Assembly: GCA_030272585.1 (NCBI GenBank) | Contig: BSYQ01000007.1 | Span: forward strand, 4,778,001 to 4,842,000 | Reading direction: 5' to 3' | DNA: 64,000 nucleotides | Source of the DNA: Bryopsis sp. KO-2023 | Lineage: Eukaryota > Chlorophyta > Ulvophyceae > Bryopsidales > Bryopsidaceae | Part shown: piece by piece, positions 13,201 through 24,059 of the stretch | Layout: each line of letters begins with the position of its first letter | Numbering within the stretch: position 1 is the stretch's first letter | Position numbers and translations under genes: made by a program | Notes under the pieces: model-generated | Databases searched by the model: none | What the model was told of the DNA's origin: nothing | Seen by the model: only the letters and a program-made list of their open reading frames with translations

Positions 13201-14762
13201 TTTAATTTCACAAACCTGGGTAACCCAATCTGTATGTTGGCTGTGCAATATCTCAAAGTCTCGATGATCTGGAGTGCAAATCAAGTCTCTTGGCGGTAGC
13301 TCCCGTGTTCCACACAACAGCATGCACACTGCCCCTTTCGTGTCGCCGTAAACAACGAACTCGCTTTCCATTTCTTCGATAGTGCACATGCACATTGGGA
13401 CACCCATTGTCCCAGTAGCGTACACTCGTCCAACTAAATCATACGACCCACGATTGATATCGTAGAAGGAGATGGACCGGTCGAGAGCAGTGAACACCAG
13501 CTTTCTTGAATCAGGCATGTAAACGCAGTTCGTGACCCACCCAGCGCCATTGTTGATCTGAAGAACGACAGCAGTAAGAAATTCCTTCCCTCAGTTCACC
13601 ACTGGGAACCACACTAAATTCAGTGCCGTCATCGGAAACTGAACTTTTGTCTTGAAGCTTACCGTCCGGTAGTGCCTCAGATCTGCACAATTCCACAGCC
13701 GAAAGGTTCCATCCCGACCACAAGTAATGTACTTATCACCGTGGGTGAAATGAAAAAGGCACTCGACCAAGTCTCTATGACTGGTTCCAAAATCATTTTT
13801 GTCCTTGAAGTCTTGAGGGAAAAAGCGCCAATTGGCGACGTTGTCGTCATCTGCTTCTGATCGCTGCAGAAACATGTAGTTCGTGAATTCATCCCTGGGC
13901 AGCACACACACTTCTCTAATCTGAATCGAGGCTCCCAAATCAAGTGGACGACCAACACCGCTTCTGACTATGCATGTGATCAACTGATTGGATGCTGCAT
14001 CGGAGTGTGATCGATGCTCACCAATCGACTGTCCCACCAGCATCGGCGTCAATTTTCATGAACAATTGTGTAGTTTGGGTTCTGGAAAGATTTTCCCCCA
14101 GATGTGGTCCAATCTTTTCCACAAATTCGTCGATGTCCAGTTCACCGCTTCCATCTTCATCTGCTTCCTGTTGTTCTAACGAGTACTTGCTTAAATGCTC
14201 TTGCTCAACTTTTCTTGTTCAAATTGATTCGAATGAGGCTCTGTGAAAAAAGTTACAGTGTTGTAGATAGACAAATGCTATCCAGGTTTTTTGGAAAGTG
14301 GAATCCTGGAGGTTCACTTAAAGAGTATTTTTTGGGGGTTCCTTTTGCCTGTGCAAACTGCTGTCTTTTTTGTGTGCATTCAAAATAATCTACTTTCTAG
14401 CTGTGTCCTCCCAAAACAAGGTTCAAACCCCTAACCAACAACTACGCCACCTCACAACGAAACCTGACATTCTTTTGGTTGCTCACAAAAACAAATAGAG
14501 TTTAGTAGAAAAACGATCCCGACAACACTCTAATGCCGAAATATATATTAGATGTACTGAGATTGGGATGAATTTGTTTCAAATTGTGAGACTGAGAGAA
14601 TGGCTGCTGTGGCATAACTGTCAAAGACCGAATCATAACTGGAGAACGAAAATATGAAGCTGGATTGTGAATCCATCTGTATCTGAGTCAACTACTTACA
14701 TCGAATACTTGCTTCAAGCGTTTTAGTTGTTCAACATTTATGTCACCATCCACTTCCCCCAT
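10215..14762 (-). CDS. EF-hand and WD40-repeat protein (WDR49/WDR64-like)
   Basis: Twelve exons join in phase: 14762-14700, 14167-14022, 13894-13663, 13557-13216, 13107-12882, 12767-12503, 12395-12166, 12124-11810, 11717-11440, 11342-11214, 11056-10814 and 10514-10215; 922 residues. The N-terminus carries a pair of EF-hands: DEDGSGELDIDE (24-35, a perfect loop) and DADAGGTVDWDE (61-72, Gly at position 5 of the loop, so possibly weaker). A series of WD40 blades follows, with motifs such as YITCGRDGTFRLWNC, GLVSSSLDSTIKVYDI, VISLSLDHIIKVWDL, TADNAGALKMWNF and FLISASKDTNVKIWTW. The last exon is an Arg/Lys-rich tail ending KEKKHTG. The layout matches the WDR49/WDR64/WDY group, which is often retained in flagellated organisms; a ciliary role and calcium regulation are inferences. 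The acceptor at 12125 has an alternative a little downstream. A further upstream first exon cannot be excluded. Confidence 0.85.
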
Positions 14763-15613
14763 TCTAACGAACTTCTGAGCACTTACAAACCAAAACACAA
14801 ATACATAAACCAAATACTCCGGCAATGGAGGACCATTCGCGCCACGTTTTTGACCACATTTGACCCTGAGTAGTTCGGCAGCCAAACGAGAAGAGTGTGG
14901 ATGGGGCCTGAACCATATCTTTGAACCAATTACTGGGCACGTATCACGCGCGCAAGGAAAGCATTCATATTTCTACGGTTGTAATATTGCCTCGTTAAGT
15001 TTCAGTAGGGGTCAGTGAAGACGCCTTTCAGATCTCGTGAAAGGTATTGTGTGTTTCCAATTTGGAAATTCGCCACACAACAACGAAACCAAGTGAAACA
15101 GGAGTATGCTCCTTCAATAACCCCATCTGGCCCATCGTTGAACCGCCATCAAAAAGGGTGGCGGTATCCGGATGGATTTGTGAGATTGCTTCTGGGGCTA
15201 TGAGTTTCAACATTTTGAAACAAAAACCATGAGCGAATGGGTGTCAGTCCGTTACTTCCAAAACATTACTCCAAATGTGCGGATGAGGTTGCAAGATATT
15301 GCTTGTGAATCATATCTTATAATTCATAAGTTGTGGTCGTCCTCTGTGCGGCATTCAACTGGTTCGAGTGTCCAGCCCACCCGATAAACAAACAAACAAA
15401 CGAATAAGTTGAACACACAGAGAAGGCAGCAACTCGCTTCTTGGCCAGAGGCTGGTGCACAGGGCTGCCAGATGATCCTGGAGGGGGGGGGGGTAAATGA
15501 CGAAAATGACTGTGACGGCTGTGACGCGCGAGATAGTACGACAAAAGCTGGGCTTGACAAAACCTCTGCACCGACGTACTTTCGGAAGAGGTAGTTGGAC
15601 TCAACACGGGATC
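14763..15613. promoter_or_regulatory. Divergent intergenic region (WD40 protein / transportin-3)
   Basis: About 850 nt between two divergent start codons. Only short open frames are present and none has a recognisable product. A GGTTCAAACCC run near 14420, inside an intron of the WD40 gene, resembles a tRNA B box but lacks partner elements. Promoters and leaders for both genes are expected here. Confidence 0.35.
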
Positions 15614-18600
15614 ATGGCGGAGGCTCTGCTGCAAGCCTTGAACGCGCTCTATCACCACCCCGATTCACAAGTGAAAGAGAGTGCGGATAAGTGGCTGGAG
15701 AGATGGAGGGAGAGCACGGAAGCTTGGCAAATTTCGGACTCTCTGCTGCACAGTCCGAACACCGATAAGCAAACGCGACTGTTTTGCGCGCAAACGTTGA
15801 AGACGAAGGTGCTTGCAAATTCGTTGTCTGTGCAGAGGGATTTTTGAACGTGATTCTGTTGGGCGTTTTCGTTGAAAATAGGCACTTGAGTTTTTTCCCG
15901 CTCAACCGTTTCGTGAGCCCCCACCCCCTCCATTCTCTTCGCCACCAATTCGAAAACACCATATAATCATGGTTTTCTTTTCGAACCATATAAAATCCTG
16001 GTTTTTGGTTTCGCAGGTTCAGCAGGATTTCGAGGAACTGCCAGTTGGGTCTCACTCCAGCCTGCGTCAGAGCTTGCTGGCCCTCCTTTTGAAATACGCT
16101 GTGGGCTTCCCCACCGTTCGCACTCAACTTTGTCTCGCGCTGGCAGCCTTCACTGCGCATGCCCCCGCGTCTCAGTGGGAGAACGTGGGCGCTGTGCAAT
16201 GGTTCGCAAACAAGCTAGGGAGGGAATCGAAAGACGTGGCCGTTCCCTGCATGTTGGAAATGCTTGCGGTTTTGCCTGAGGAGGCCGAGAGCAGGAGGGT
16301 TTGTGTGGGGCCAACCAGGAGGGATGAGCTCAGAAGGGAATTGCGACAATCCCTGCCAAACGTGTTGCAGATTCTGACTGGGTGAGGTGCTTGCAGGAAC
16401 AACTGTGTATTTAAGCTAGCATGACTAAGAGAAACCCAGCATTGGGGATTGCTTGGGATTGGAGCAGTCAGTAATTTTTACCAATAATAATATTTTACCA
16501 GAGCAGTTTTTTTTGTGAGGGGGGGAAAAGAAATCACTCATACCTCCCATGCATTAAAATAGACCTGTTACAGCACATGTAGAATTAAATTTTGAAACAA
16601 GATTAATATGAGGAGGGCTCCTCCCTCCACCCCCAAAATGATTTGGGCTTCTTTTTATTTTCGTTATGAAACTGAAACAATGGATTGCTCAGTACATTGG
16701 GGTTTTTTTCATATTGAAAATCCCCCAGATGGACCTCACGTCTTTCTTTTTGCAGCAGCCTAAAATCTATTCATTTTTTTTTTCTCATGGGTTCAGGTGT
16801 TTGACTGGACCTTCAGTAGTGGGGCAAGCCCTTCGATCTTTCAGTTCTTGGTTGAGGCTGTGCGACCGAGAGGCAAATTTGACTGATCTAAATTTACACC
16901 AGCATGTGGTGGTCGCTGCTGCGATCGAGGCTTTGAAAGGAACGGAACATTTTGCCGATGCTGTTGATGTGGTGAGAACTTCCCCCCCAATCCAATGCCA
17001 GAATCTCAGAACTAATTCACTTCGATATTGAAAATTTTTGGGGACAAGTAAACCGAGCTCTCCCCCCCCCCCTTTTTTTTCGTGAGATGAAAAAATGTTT
17101 TAAGAAGTGGGTGCCTGTGACAGGGTAAACTGTGGTTGGTGGGTGAGGTCGGTTTGAATTACTTTTGAAAAGGAAAAATGCATGGATTTTGGATATTAAC
17201 AAAAAAGGGAAAAATGCAAGGTTCAAAATGGCTATCTAAATTTAACACTGATCAATTTGGTTTTGGCATGCAATCGTGCGTGCTGCACTGAAGGGCGATT
17301 TGAAGACGACCCAGAAAAACATTCAAATCATGTATCCTGTATCTGCAACCTGTATCTTGCATTTCAAACGAGAAAAATCTGTGGAAATTGCCCATGCAGA
17401 TCTGCGAGCTCCTGTGGCTGACTTCCTCGACGCAATACCGGCCCAACCCCCAGCTGATGCCTCTGGTGAACTTGCTGGTGCCGACGATTCTCGGCCAGAC
17501 TTCCCGATTCTATCTCATTTTGCAAAGGGCGCAAGCTGCAGCCAATGGGGAGGACCCAGACCAAATTCAACCCGGGGTTTTCCCAGACGACGACGATGAA
17601 ATCGAGAAAAGTTCAGCAAGGCTTTTCACGGAGTTGGGAATATGCTATGCCAATCTGATTGCCGAGGGGTCAGAATTGGAGGAGTTGGTGGGCATAATTC
17701 TTGCGGTGACCAGGCATCCTGATGAAAACATTTCCTCCATGGGGCTTGATTTTTGGCACAGGTGAGTTGGCAGCACTCTGAAAGTAGTTTGAATCTATTG
17801 CAGAGAAATCGATCGAGCATTTGTTGGAAATAATAATTTTGGGGCAGGGGCTGGTGTGATTGATGGCCGGTTCATCTTGTGAGTAAACGTCAATCCGATC
17901 GAATTCAACATCAATGCAAGATGGAATATCTTATCATTGTTTCATTGATCCGTGCTTAGTTTTGCTCGATTGGAAAAGGACAAAAATGCTTAGGATATTA
18001 GCATTTTTATTATTCTTTTTAACAAAATCACTGTGCCCTGGACAAACCACCACTGACCCCCCCCTTTTCTTTCTTTCTTTCCCTTTTTTTTCCAATTTTT
18101 TTAAAATATATTTCGATGTGGGGCGGCAGACTCGCTCATCGCTTGACGACTTCGTTCGACCTGAGTCCGGAGGGCCCGGAAGCCGCCGCGCCGGAGATTC
18201 GAAAGGACCGATTTTTGCCTGTTTTTGAGCAGTTGGTGGGCGTGCTGGAGGCTCAAGTAAGGTGTGCGTTCGTCTCCCCTTCCTACACAATGGAGATCAA
18301 CACAGCCTGATCTTTGTCGTTTCGGGAACACACTGCAACAATGACTACACCTACACAGCTATGGCCTTCTTTGGGTGGTGCCCTTGGGGTTTGGTGGGGA
18401 CCAGCTGTGGCGAGCGAGGTGCGAGCCACCCTCTGTCCAGTTTTTTCTTCTTTTTTTTTCTGCCTTTTTTTTCTTCTTCATGTTATTGCTCCTATTTGTT
18501 TTTTCGTCTTTCCATGGCTGGTGTTCCGAATTCGAAATCTTTTTTGCCTGCGGGGTGTTTAAAAAAAAAAAAAAAACTCTGTAGAAAAACTTGAGAAAAA

Positions 18601-21600
18601 AGGAGAGAATTTTGGAAATTTTTGGTGATGAAGGAGGATAAGTGGACGTGTGTTGCTGAAAGGGAGGGGTGAATTTGAAACATGGTGTGCCTGTCTGTTC
18701 ATTGTTCAGGTATCCGCAGAATTATGCCCAGATGAGGGAGGATGAGAAATCAGATTTAATGAACAAAAGGGACAGCATCAGGACGGCCCTGATGGACCCG
18801 TCGCTTGTCTTGGGAGGAAAACGAATCATGGAGCTTTTGCTGCACTCGATAAACACTGCTTGTCGGGCTCCAGCTGAGAAGGGAGTGGAATTGGAATGGG
18901 CACGGGTGGAAGCTTTGCTTTTCTGCCTGAGGTAGAGAATTACCGGGGTGGGGGTGGGGGAAGGAATTTTGCCAAAGTTACGTGTCAGTGGTGGAGAGAG
19001 GGGAAAATTTTCATCTGATTTGATACGAACATCGGAATAAAGTTCCTCCCAACACTGCGTTGTTGAAAATTTTCACAGATTTGATGCAAGAATCGAAATG
19101 AAGTGCCTCCAATCAGCGTTGTTCATATAATTAATCTTTCTCTGGTGATTGTGGTGCATAGTTTTCATAGCACCTGTGTCTGTATTTGTTTTTTTGTTCT
19201 CCTTCTTGCCTTCATTTTTGATGTGTGTTTTGGAATAATAGGGCTGTGAGCAGCACTTCGGAAGCTGCCCGGGATGCGCATCACAGTCGGCTGTACAAAA
19301 CTTTGACGGACCTCCCAGACCACCAGCTCATTCAAAGAACAGCATGCCTTTGTATCGCTGCTTATTCCGACTGGCTGGGAAGAGATTTACGCAAGGTGCA
19401 ATTCATCCACACCGCAAACCTTCTTATTTCATGAAACTCCTGATATGTTGTTTCTTACATTCGAGAACCCCACAGCGTATCGCTGCCTTCACCTCATGTC
19501 TGACATGTGTGTAATCGATTGGGGTTTGCAGGGCAACGCGGATGGAGTGCGAGCCGTGCTGCAAATGCTGACTAGAAACATGGGGTCGTTTGAAACATCG
19601 GGGGCTGCTGCAAAAGGGTTCCTGGAGGTGTGCGAAAGCTGTGCTCCCTGTATGGAAAGCTTTGTGGATGGATTGGTGGAAATCTACAGGAGAGTAGTGA
19701 TCGCTACGGATGCGCACAAGGGTTTGGGAACACTGCAGCCTGGGAGTCCGCAAGTAACGGAGCAAGACGCCATGCTGGTGGGTGGTTTCACTAATTGCTT
19801 CTTCTGTGCCTGGATCTTGCTGACATGCCCCCCCCCCCCAAAAAAAAAAGAGAGAAGAAAAGGGATGGATAACTTGAAGTCCAGCCATAGGAACCGTCAT
19901 TTCTGATTTTTTTTTTAAATATATGTTTTTGATTGTTAAATCTCAATTTGTTTACTTAAAGTCTGACCTGCAGACGTTGTTTCAGAGAGAGAATATATAG
20001 AAGATGAACTGTTTTGTGGCTCAGGTTATGGAGGGAGTGTGTCGAGCAGCATCTACGAGTATGCCGGATGATCGAAAGGCCGGACCCCTTTCGAAACTGG
20101 TGGATTTGACCATCGCCAGTCTTGAGCAGATGATACAAGCTTCCAAAGGGGGCATGGAGATCAACAAGGAGCGAATAGCTGTTTTGGTGGACAGACTGAG
20201 CGTGGTGTTCAGGTGTTACCATTCAACCGAGGGGATGGCTGAGCTGACTGGTGAGGCTGCTGTGGATTGAAAAATTGTGGAAACACTCTGCTGGGAAAAG
20301 AAAGTTTGCTGGACCCCGGGTGCTATTGGGTGTTGTCTTGTCTGCATGACCCCACCTCTTGAGAAAAAATCGTCTGAATTCAAATAGGTGAATACCATTT
20401 CCCGCACTCTTTCTTTTTCAAGCAACGCATAAGTGTTGGAAAATTTTAATGCAGGGCGAGTCTGGCTGCTGTTGGACTTCGTTCTGGAGCAGCTACCTGC
20501 TGACACTCACACCATCGAGCGAATATGTCGCTGCATCAAGTCTGGGCTGAAAGCCTCCAGCACATCGTGCAGCCCTCTGCTGACGGCCATGGTCCAAACT
20601 CTGCCTCGCCGTTTCGCCGCCACGCAGCACTCAGCTTTTCTGTATGTCGCCAGCGAACTGGCGAAGATTTTCGGCAGGGATGCCTCCAAGACTGATGTGC
20701 TGAGAAGCATGATGACCGATCTGTTCACGAAAGCCTGCAGTAGATTGAGGCGGTTAGAGGATTTTAATCAAAATCCTTGCATTGCCGACGATACCTTCCT
20801 GCTGGCAAAAAGAGTGCTGCAGTATTGCCCCGTGGTTTTGATCGGCGTGGCTCAGATGGTGGAATTGCTCCTGGACACCGCCTGTGCAGGTAGTTTTTTT
20901 TAGGTGTTTATTATGTGTGTGTGTGTGATATTTGAAAAATAGAGTAAAAACTTAGGAATGGGCATTTGGAGGGCCTAAGTTCTGCAGTAAAGCAAAATAA
21001 GACAGCATGCCCGCCTGTCGTCAACCGGTGAAATTACTACCACATAAAAAATCCCAGCAACTGTGATCGAGTTTGAGATGTGCCTCCTCAGTGATTGCAT
21101 TTTTTGGACGGTTGGTTTGAATAACAGTACATTTTTTGGGGGGGGGCATGTTCAGGGATTCTTGTGCAACATCGTGAAGCTTGCTGCTCAATTTTATCGT
21201 TCTTGTCCCGGCTGCTGCATCCTGCCAGGCCGGAGGAGCTGGGAATATCAAACAACGTGATGGATCAAGTCAGGAGAGCTTTCGGTGCCAGAGCTCCCCT
21301 TCTAATGAGGTCAGCAAAAACTAAAAATCACACACAAGCTTACAAGAAGTTGAAAAAGCAAAAATGGGGACTTCCTCCTGGCATGTATTAGTGAGGTTGA
21401 CAGTGTGAGATTTTTTCGGTGTCTGCAATTTTAGGCTGCTTGTTGCTGGAATTGTGGGGACGCTTCCTTCGTTTTTGCTGGAGGATGTTTCGGACGCGTT
21501 GCATTGCATTCTGAGCGACACTCAGCCCCAGGGCGTCCAATGGCTGAGCGAAGCCGTCAGTATGTTGCCAGAAACCTCGGCCACCAGCCCAGAAAGGGAG

Positions 21601-21948
21601 AAATTCTTGGGGGCAGCAATGGCAGCAAATCATGAAGTATCGTCGAGGTGAGTTGCATGGATGGATTTCCTTCGTTTTGTGTTGGTAAAGAACAGCACAT
21701 TGCTTGGTTGATCGCTTTGGTCAGCTGCAATAGACCAGAAACGGCATAGGCTGCTTCCTTGCAAGGTTTCTGTGGAGTTTTGTGTGATTTGAATTGCTGG
21801 TACATGTTGAGTGTGTTTCTTTTCGCTTGCTAGGGCACTGGAGGATGCGGTGTTCGACCTGTCGGATATATGCAGGAGGAGCCGTTCAGTGAGGGTTGCT
21901 GCGCAGCAAGCTGTGTTGCCAAAAGAGTTGCACCAGGCCGTTTACTAG
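15614..21948 (+). CDS. TNPO3: Importin-beta family nuclear import receptor, transportin-3/MOS14 type
   Basis: Importin-beta superfamily receptor of the TNPO3 (plant MOS14) type, which in known members carries SR splicing factors into the nucleus. Thirteen exons join in phase: 15614-15808, 16017-16381, 16797-16971, 17400-17761, 18130-18261, 18710-18931, 19242-19395, 19532-19777, 20025-20250, 20455-20889, 21156-21309, 21435-21647 and 21834-21948; 997 residues against about 920-960 in relatives. Matches along the length: ALYHHPDSQVKESADKWLE and AWQISDSLL at the start, MLEMLAVLPEEAESRR with VGPTRRDELRREL, the RYPQNYAQMREDE segment (RYPxNxxxMxED in plants), LVDRLSVVFR, and TIERICRCIKSGLK. The protein should be all alpha-helical HEAT repeats; no other domain is seen. 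Exon 5 was extended to 18261 because only that donor keeps frame into exon 6. It is followed by eL42 on the same strand. Confidence 0.9.
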
Positions 21949-22591
21949 AGATGTATTTGGTTTTGGATCAAGTTCGGAGCAGTGCTGAGAGTGCTACTGT
22001 TGATTTGTAGGGTTGGAACACCATTTGCAGGGAATCTTGTGGGGGATTTGGGAAAGAAGAGGTGTAGGGGGGGGGGGGGGGATCATGGGGGAGGAGTAGG
22101 TTGTGAATTAGAAACTTGTTGTTCAGGTCATCCAGAGGGTGTTTTGAGGATTCATTGCATTTTTAATCATTGTCGGCATGCAAGACAGGGCTTGGATTCG
22201 GATTATGGTTTGTTCGTGTCGATGCAGCTCTGTTGAGAAACAACCAAAAGAAATTAAATTAAATCATGAAATGCCCTATGTCGGAACTGGAAGAAGATGT
22301 GAATATTTCATTCAATTCCGAGTTGCACGACTGCATCCATCGCCCACCAAAATTCATCCAAAATCCGCAACAAACGCTGTCCAAACGCCGCAAATATTTT
22401 GTCGATTCTTTTTGCCACCAAATTGAGCTTGTCGTACACTTCGTAAGCGAGATGATTCATCCATCGGTGGAATTTTTGGTATCCCTTGCGCCAATTCTTG
22501 CCACACCACCCAAGGATTCTTAGCGGTTTGGAGCTGGGTCGCTGTCGAGGGACGAGGGTTGTCTTGGTAAAGGCGTGTTGGGGTTAAAAAG
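21949..22591. other. Intergenic spacer between transportin-3 and eL42
   Basis: About 640 nt between two genes on the same strand, holding the end of the transportin-3 transcript and the eL42 promoter. It contains a run of 15 G (22067-22081). No coding exon, RNA gene or defined promoter box was recognised. Confidence 0.4.
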
Positions 22592-23481
22592 ATGGTAAGT
22601 CGAAAGTTTTCCGTGGGGCTGCGCTGCGATATGTGGTTCGCTGAAAGGATGTGGCGGCTTTAAGAAACCTGTCTATTGCTGTTCTTTAGGTGAACGTACC
22701 CAAGACAAAGAGGGCGTACTGTAAGCACAAGGAGTGCCGAAAGCATGTGACTTTCAAAGTCACTCAGTACAAAACAGGAAAAGCTAGTCTGTACGCTCAA
22801 GGTGATTGTCGAAACTGGAAAACCTGTTCTGGATTTCGAGAGAGAGGGCTGGGGGAAAAAAAAGGAAACAAAAACTTTGCTTGGGAAAAAAAAGAGTGGG
22901 GGAGAAGCATAACCTACACCTTGGTGTTGGTTTGGTGACTTTATTCGGGGTGATGTTTTTTCTATTTCTTTTTTCTCGTGGCATATCTCCGTTCGATTGA
23001 TTTATGTTTTGAAAAGGAGGTGGAGGAGGAGGGGGGGAATTGTACAAATGTTCTGTCATAATCATACAAGTTTTTTTCCGTATGAAATATTGATTGCTGT
23101 TTGTTGAAAATAGGTAAGAGGCGTTACGACAGGAAACAGAAGGGATATGGTGGACAGACCAAGCCTGTTTTCCACAAAAAGGTCTGTATCAATAATTACA
23201 CATATTCACACATATACATCAATAAGTGTGTCTCTTTTTTTTTTTTTGACTCACAGCTATGTTTATTGTGATCTGTTGCATCGTTTCCAGTTTCCAGGCA
23301 AGTGTAGGGTGATGTCGAAAATTTGTTCTTGTGCAGGCTAAAACCACCAAGAAGATTGTGTTGCGATTGACTTGCCCAGAGTGCAAGATGGTGGCTTTGC
23401 ATCCAATCAAGGTAATTGAATCCACTGTGGTCAAATCGATCGACAGTATATTGCCCAGCATTGGAAAACGTTGGCTTTTGG

Positions 23482-23512
<31 letters not shown>

Positions 23513-23798
23513 TTCTCGAAAGGAATAGATCACAGGGAAGAGTTCAACCATCAAGTCAGAGGAGCGCCTGACTGATTTCGTTTTGATTTTGGATTAATAA
23601 TAGATAGACTGGAGCATTCAAAGGTTGTGGAGAAACCCTGGATGAAGAGGGCACGACCACCATTCATATCCTTGTTTAGGGAAAATAAAATGTTTTAGAA
23701 ACTATATGCTGATGCTTTTCTTTTTCTGTGTTTTTCTACAACAGAGGTGTAAACAGTTCGAGATTGGTGGAGAGAAAAAGAAGCCTGGTTTGTACTGA
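22592..23798 (+). CDS. RPL36A: 60S ribosomal protein eL42 (L36a/L44)
   Basis: Component of the large cytosolic ribosomal subunit near the E site. Five exons join in phase: 22592-22594 (ATG only), 22690-22801, 23114-23181, 23337-23411 and 23745-23798; 103 residues, the usual size (103-106). The protein opens [20 protein letters not shown] and contains [31 protein letters not shown] and [11 protein letters not shown], with the zinc-ribbon Cys residues in CKHKEC, CPEC and [18 protein letters not shown] and PVFHKK are the plant-style forms. The proline of TKPVF, whose replacement gives cycloheximide resistance in fungi, is kept. The C-terminus GEKKKPGLY is shorter than and unlike the usual plant KGTSLF end. 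The first intron splits off the start codon alone, an arrangement also seen in ribosomal protein genes of other eukaryotes. Intron 4 contains a 26-nt poly-G tract. Confidence 0.97.
23486..23511 (+). repeat. 26-nt uninterrupted poly-G tract in eL42 intron 4
   Basis: Twenty-six consecutive G residues lie in the sense strand of intron 4 of the eL42 gene. The transcript could form a G-quadruplex. The exact length is likely to vary and to be error-prone in assembly. Confidence 0.9.
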
Positions 23799-24059
23799 GC
23801 GAACGCATGTTGGCCAAGCGATTGGGTGGCACATTTTGTTGTTTTTAAGAGGTGGATGGAGCGGGGGGAGATTTCGGAGGAAAATTTGGGGACCTGAGTT
23901 ACAGCAAGGGTCACTGGGCGCTGTAATGTATCGGAAACCAACGGAAAAAAAATTGAGATATCCTTTCCACTGGTAGATGCTGGCTGAATCATTGTGGAAA
24001 GAGTTCCACACGGGGGGAGTGTGAAAGAAGCTTGAAATATGTCCTTTCTTTGTTATGCT

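Noticed and set aside
14415-14440. GGTTCAAACCC resembling a tRNA B box
   Set aside because: No A box or foldable cloverleaf around it; it sits in an intron of the WD40 gene.
15612-16199. 195-codon open frame on the minus strand
   Set aside because: Antisense to the first two transportin-3 exons and runs through an intron; shadow frame.
20213-20220. Donor after VVFR in transportin-3 exon 9
   Set aside because: AG|GTGTTA looks usable, but it gives the wrong phase; the donor at 20251 joins in frame and keeps a stretch found in relatives.
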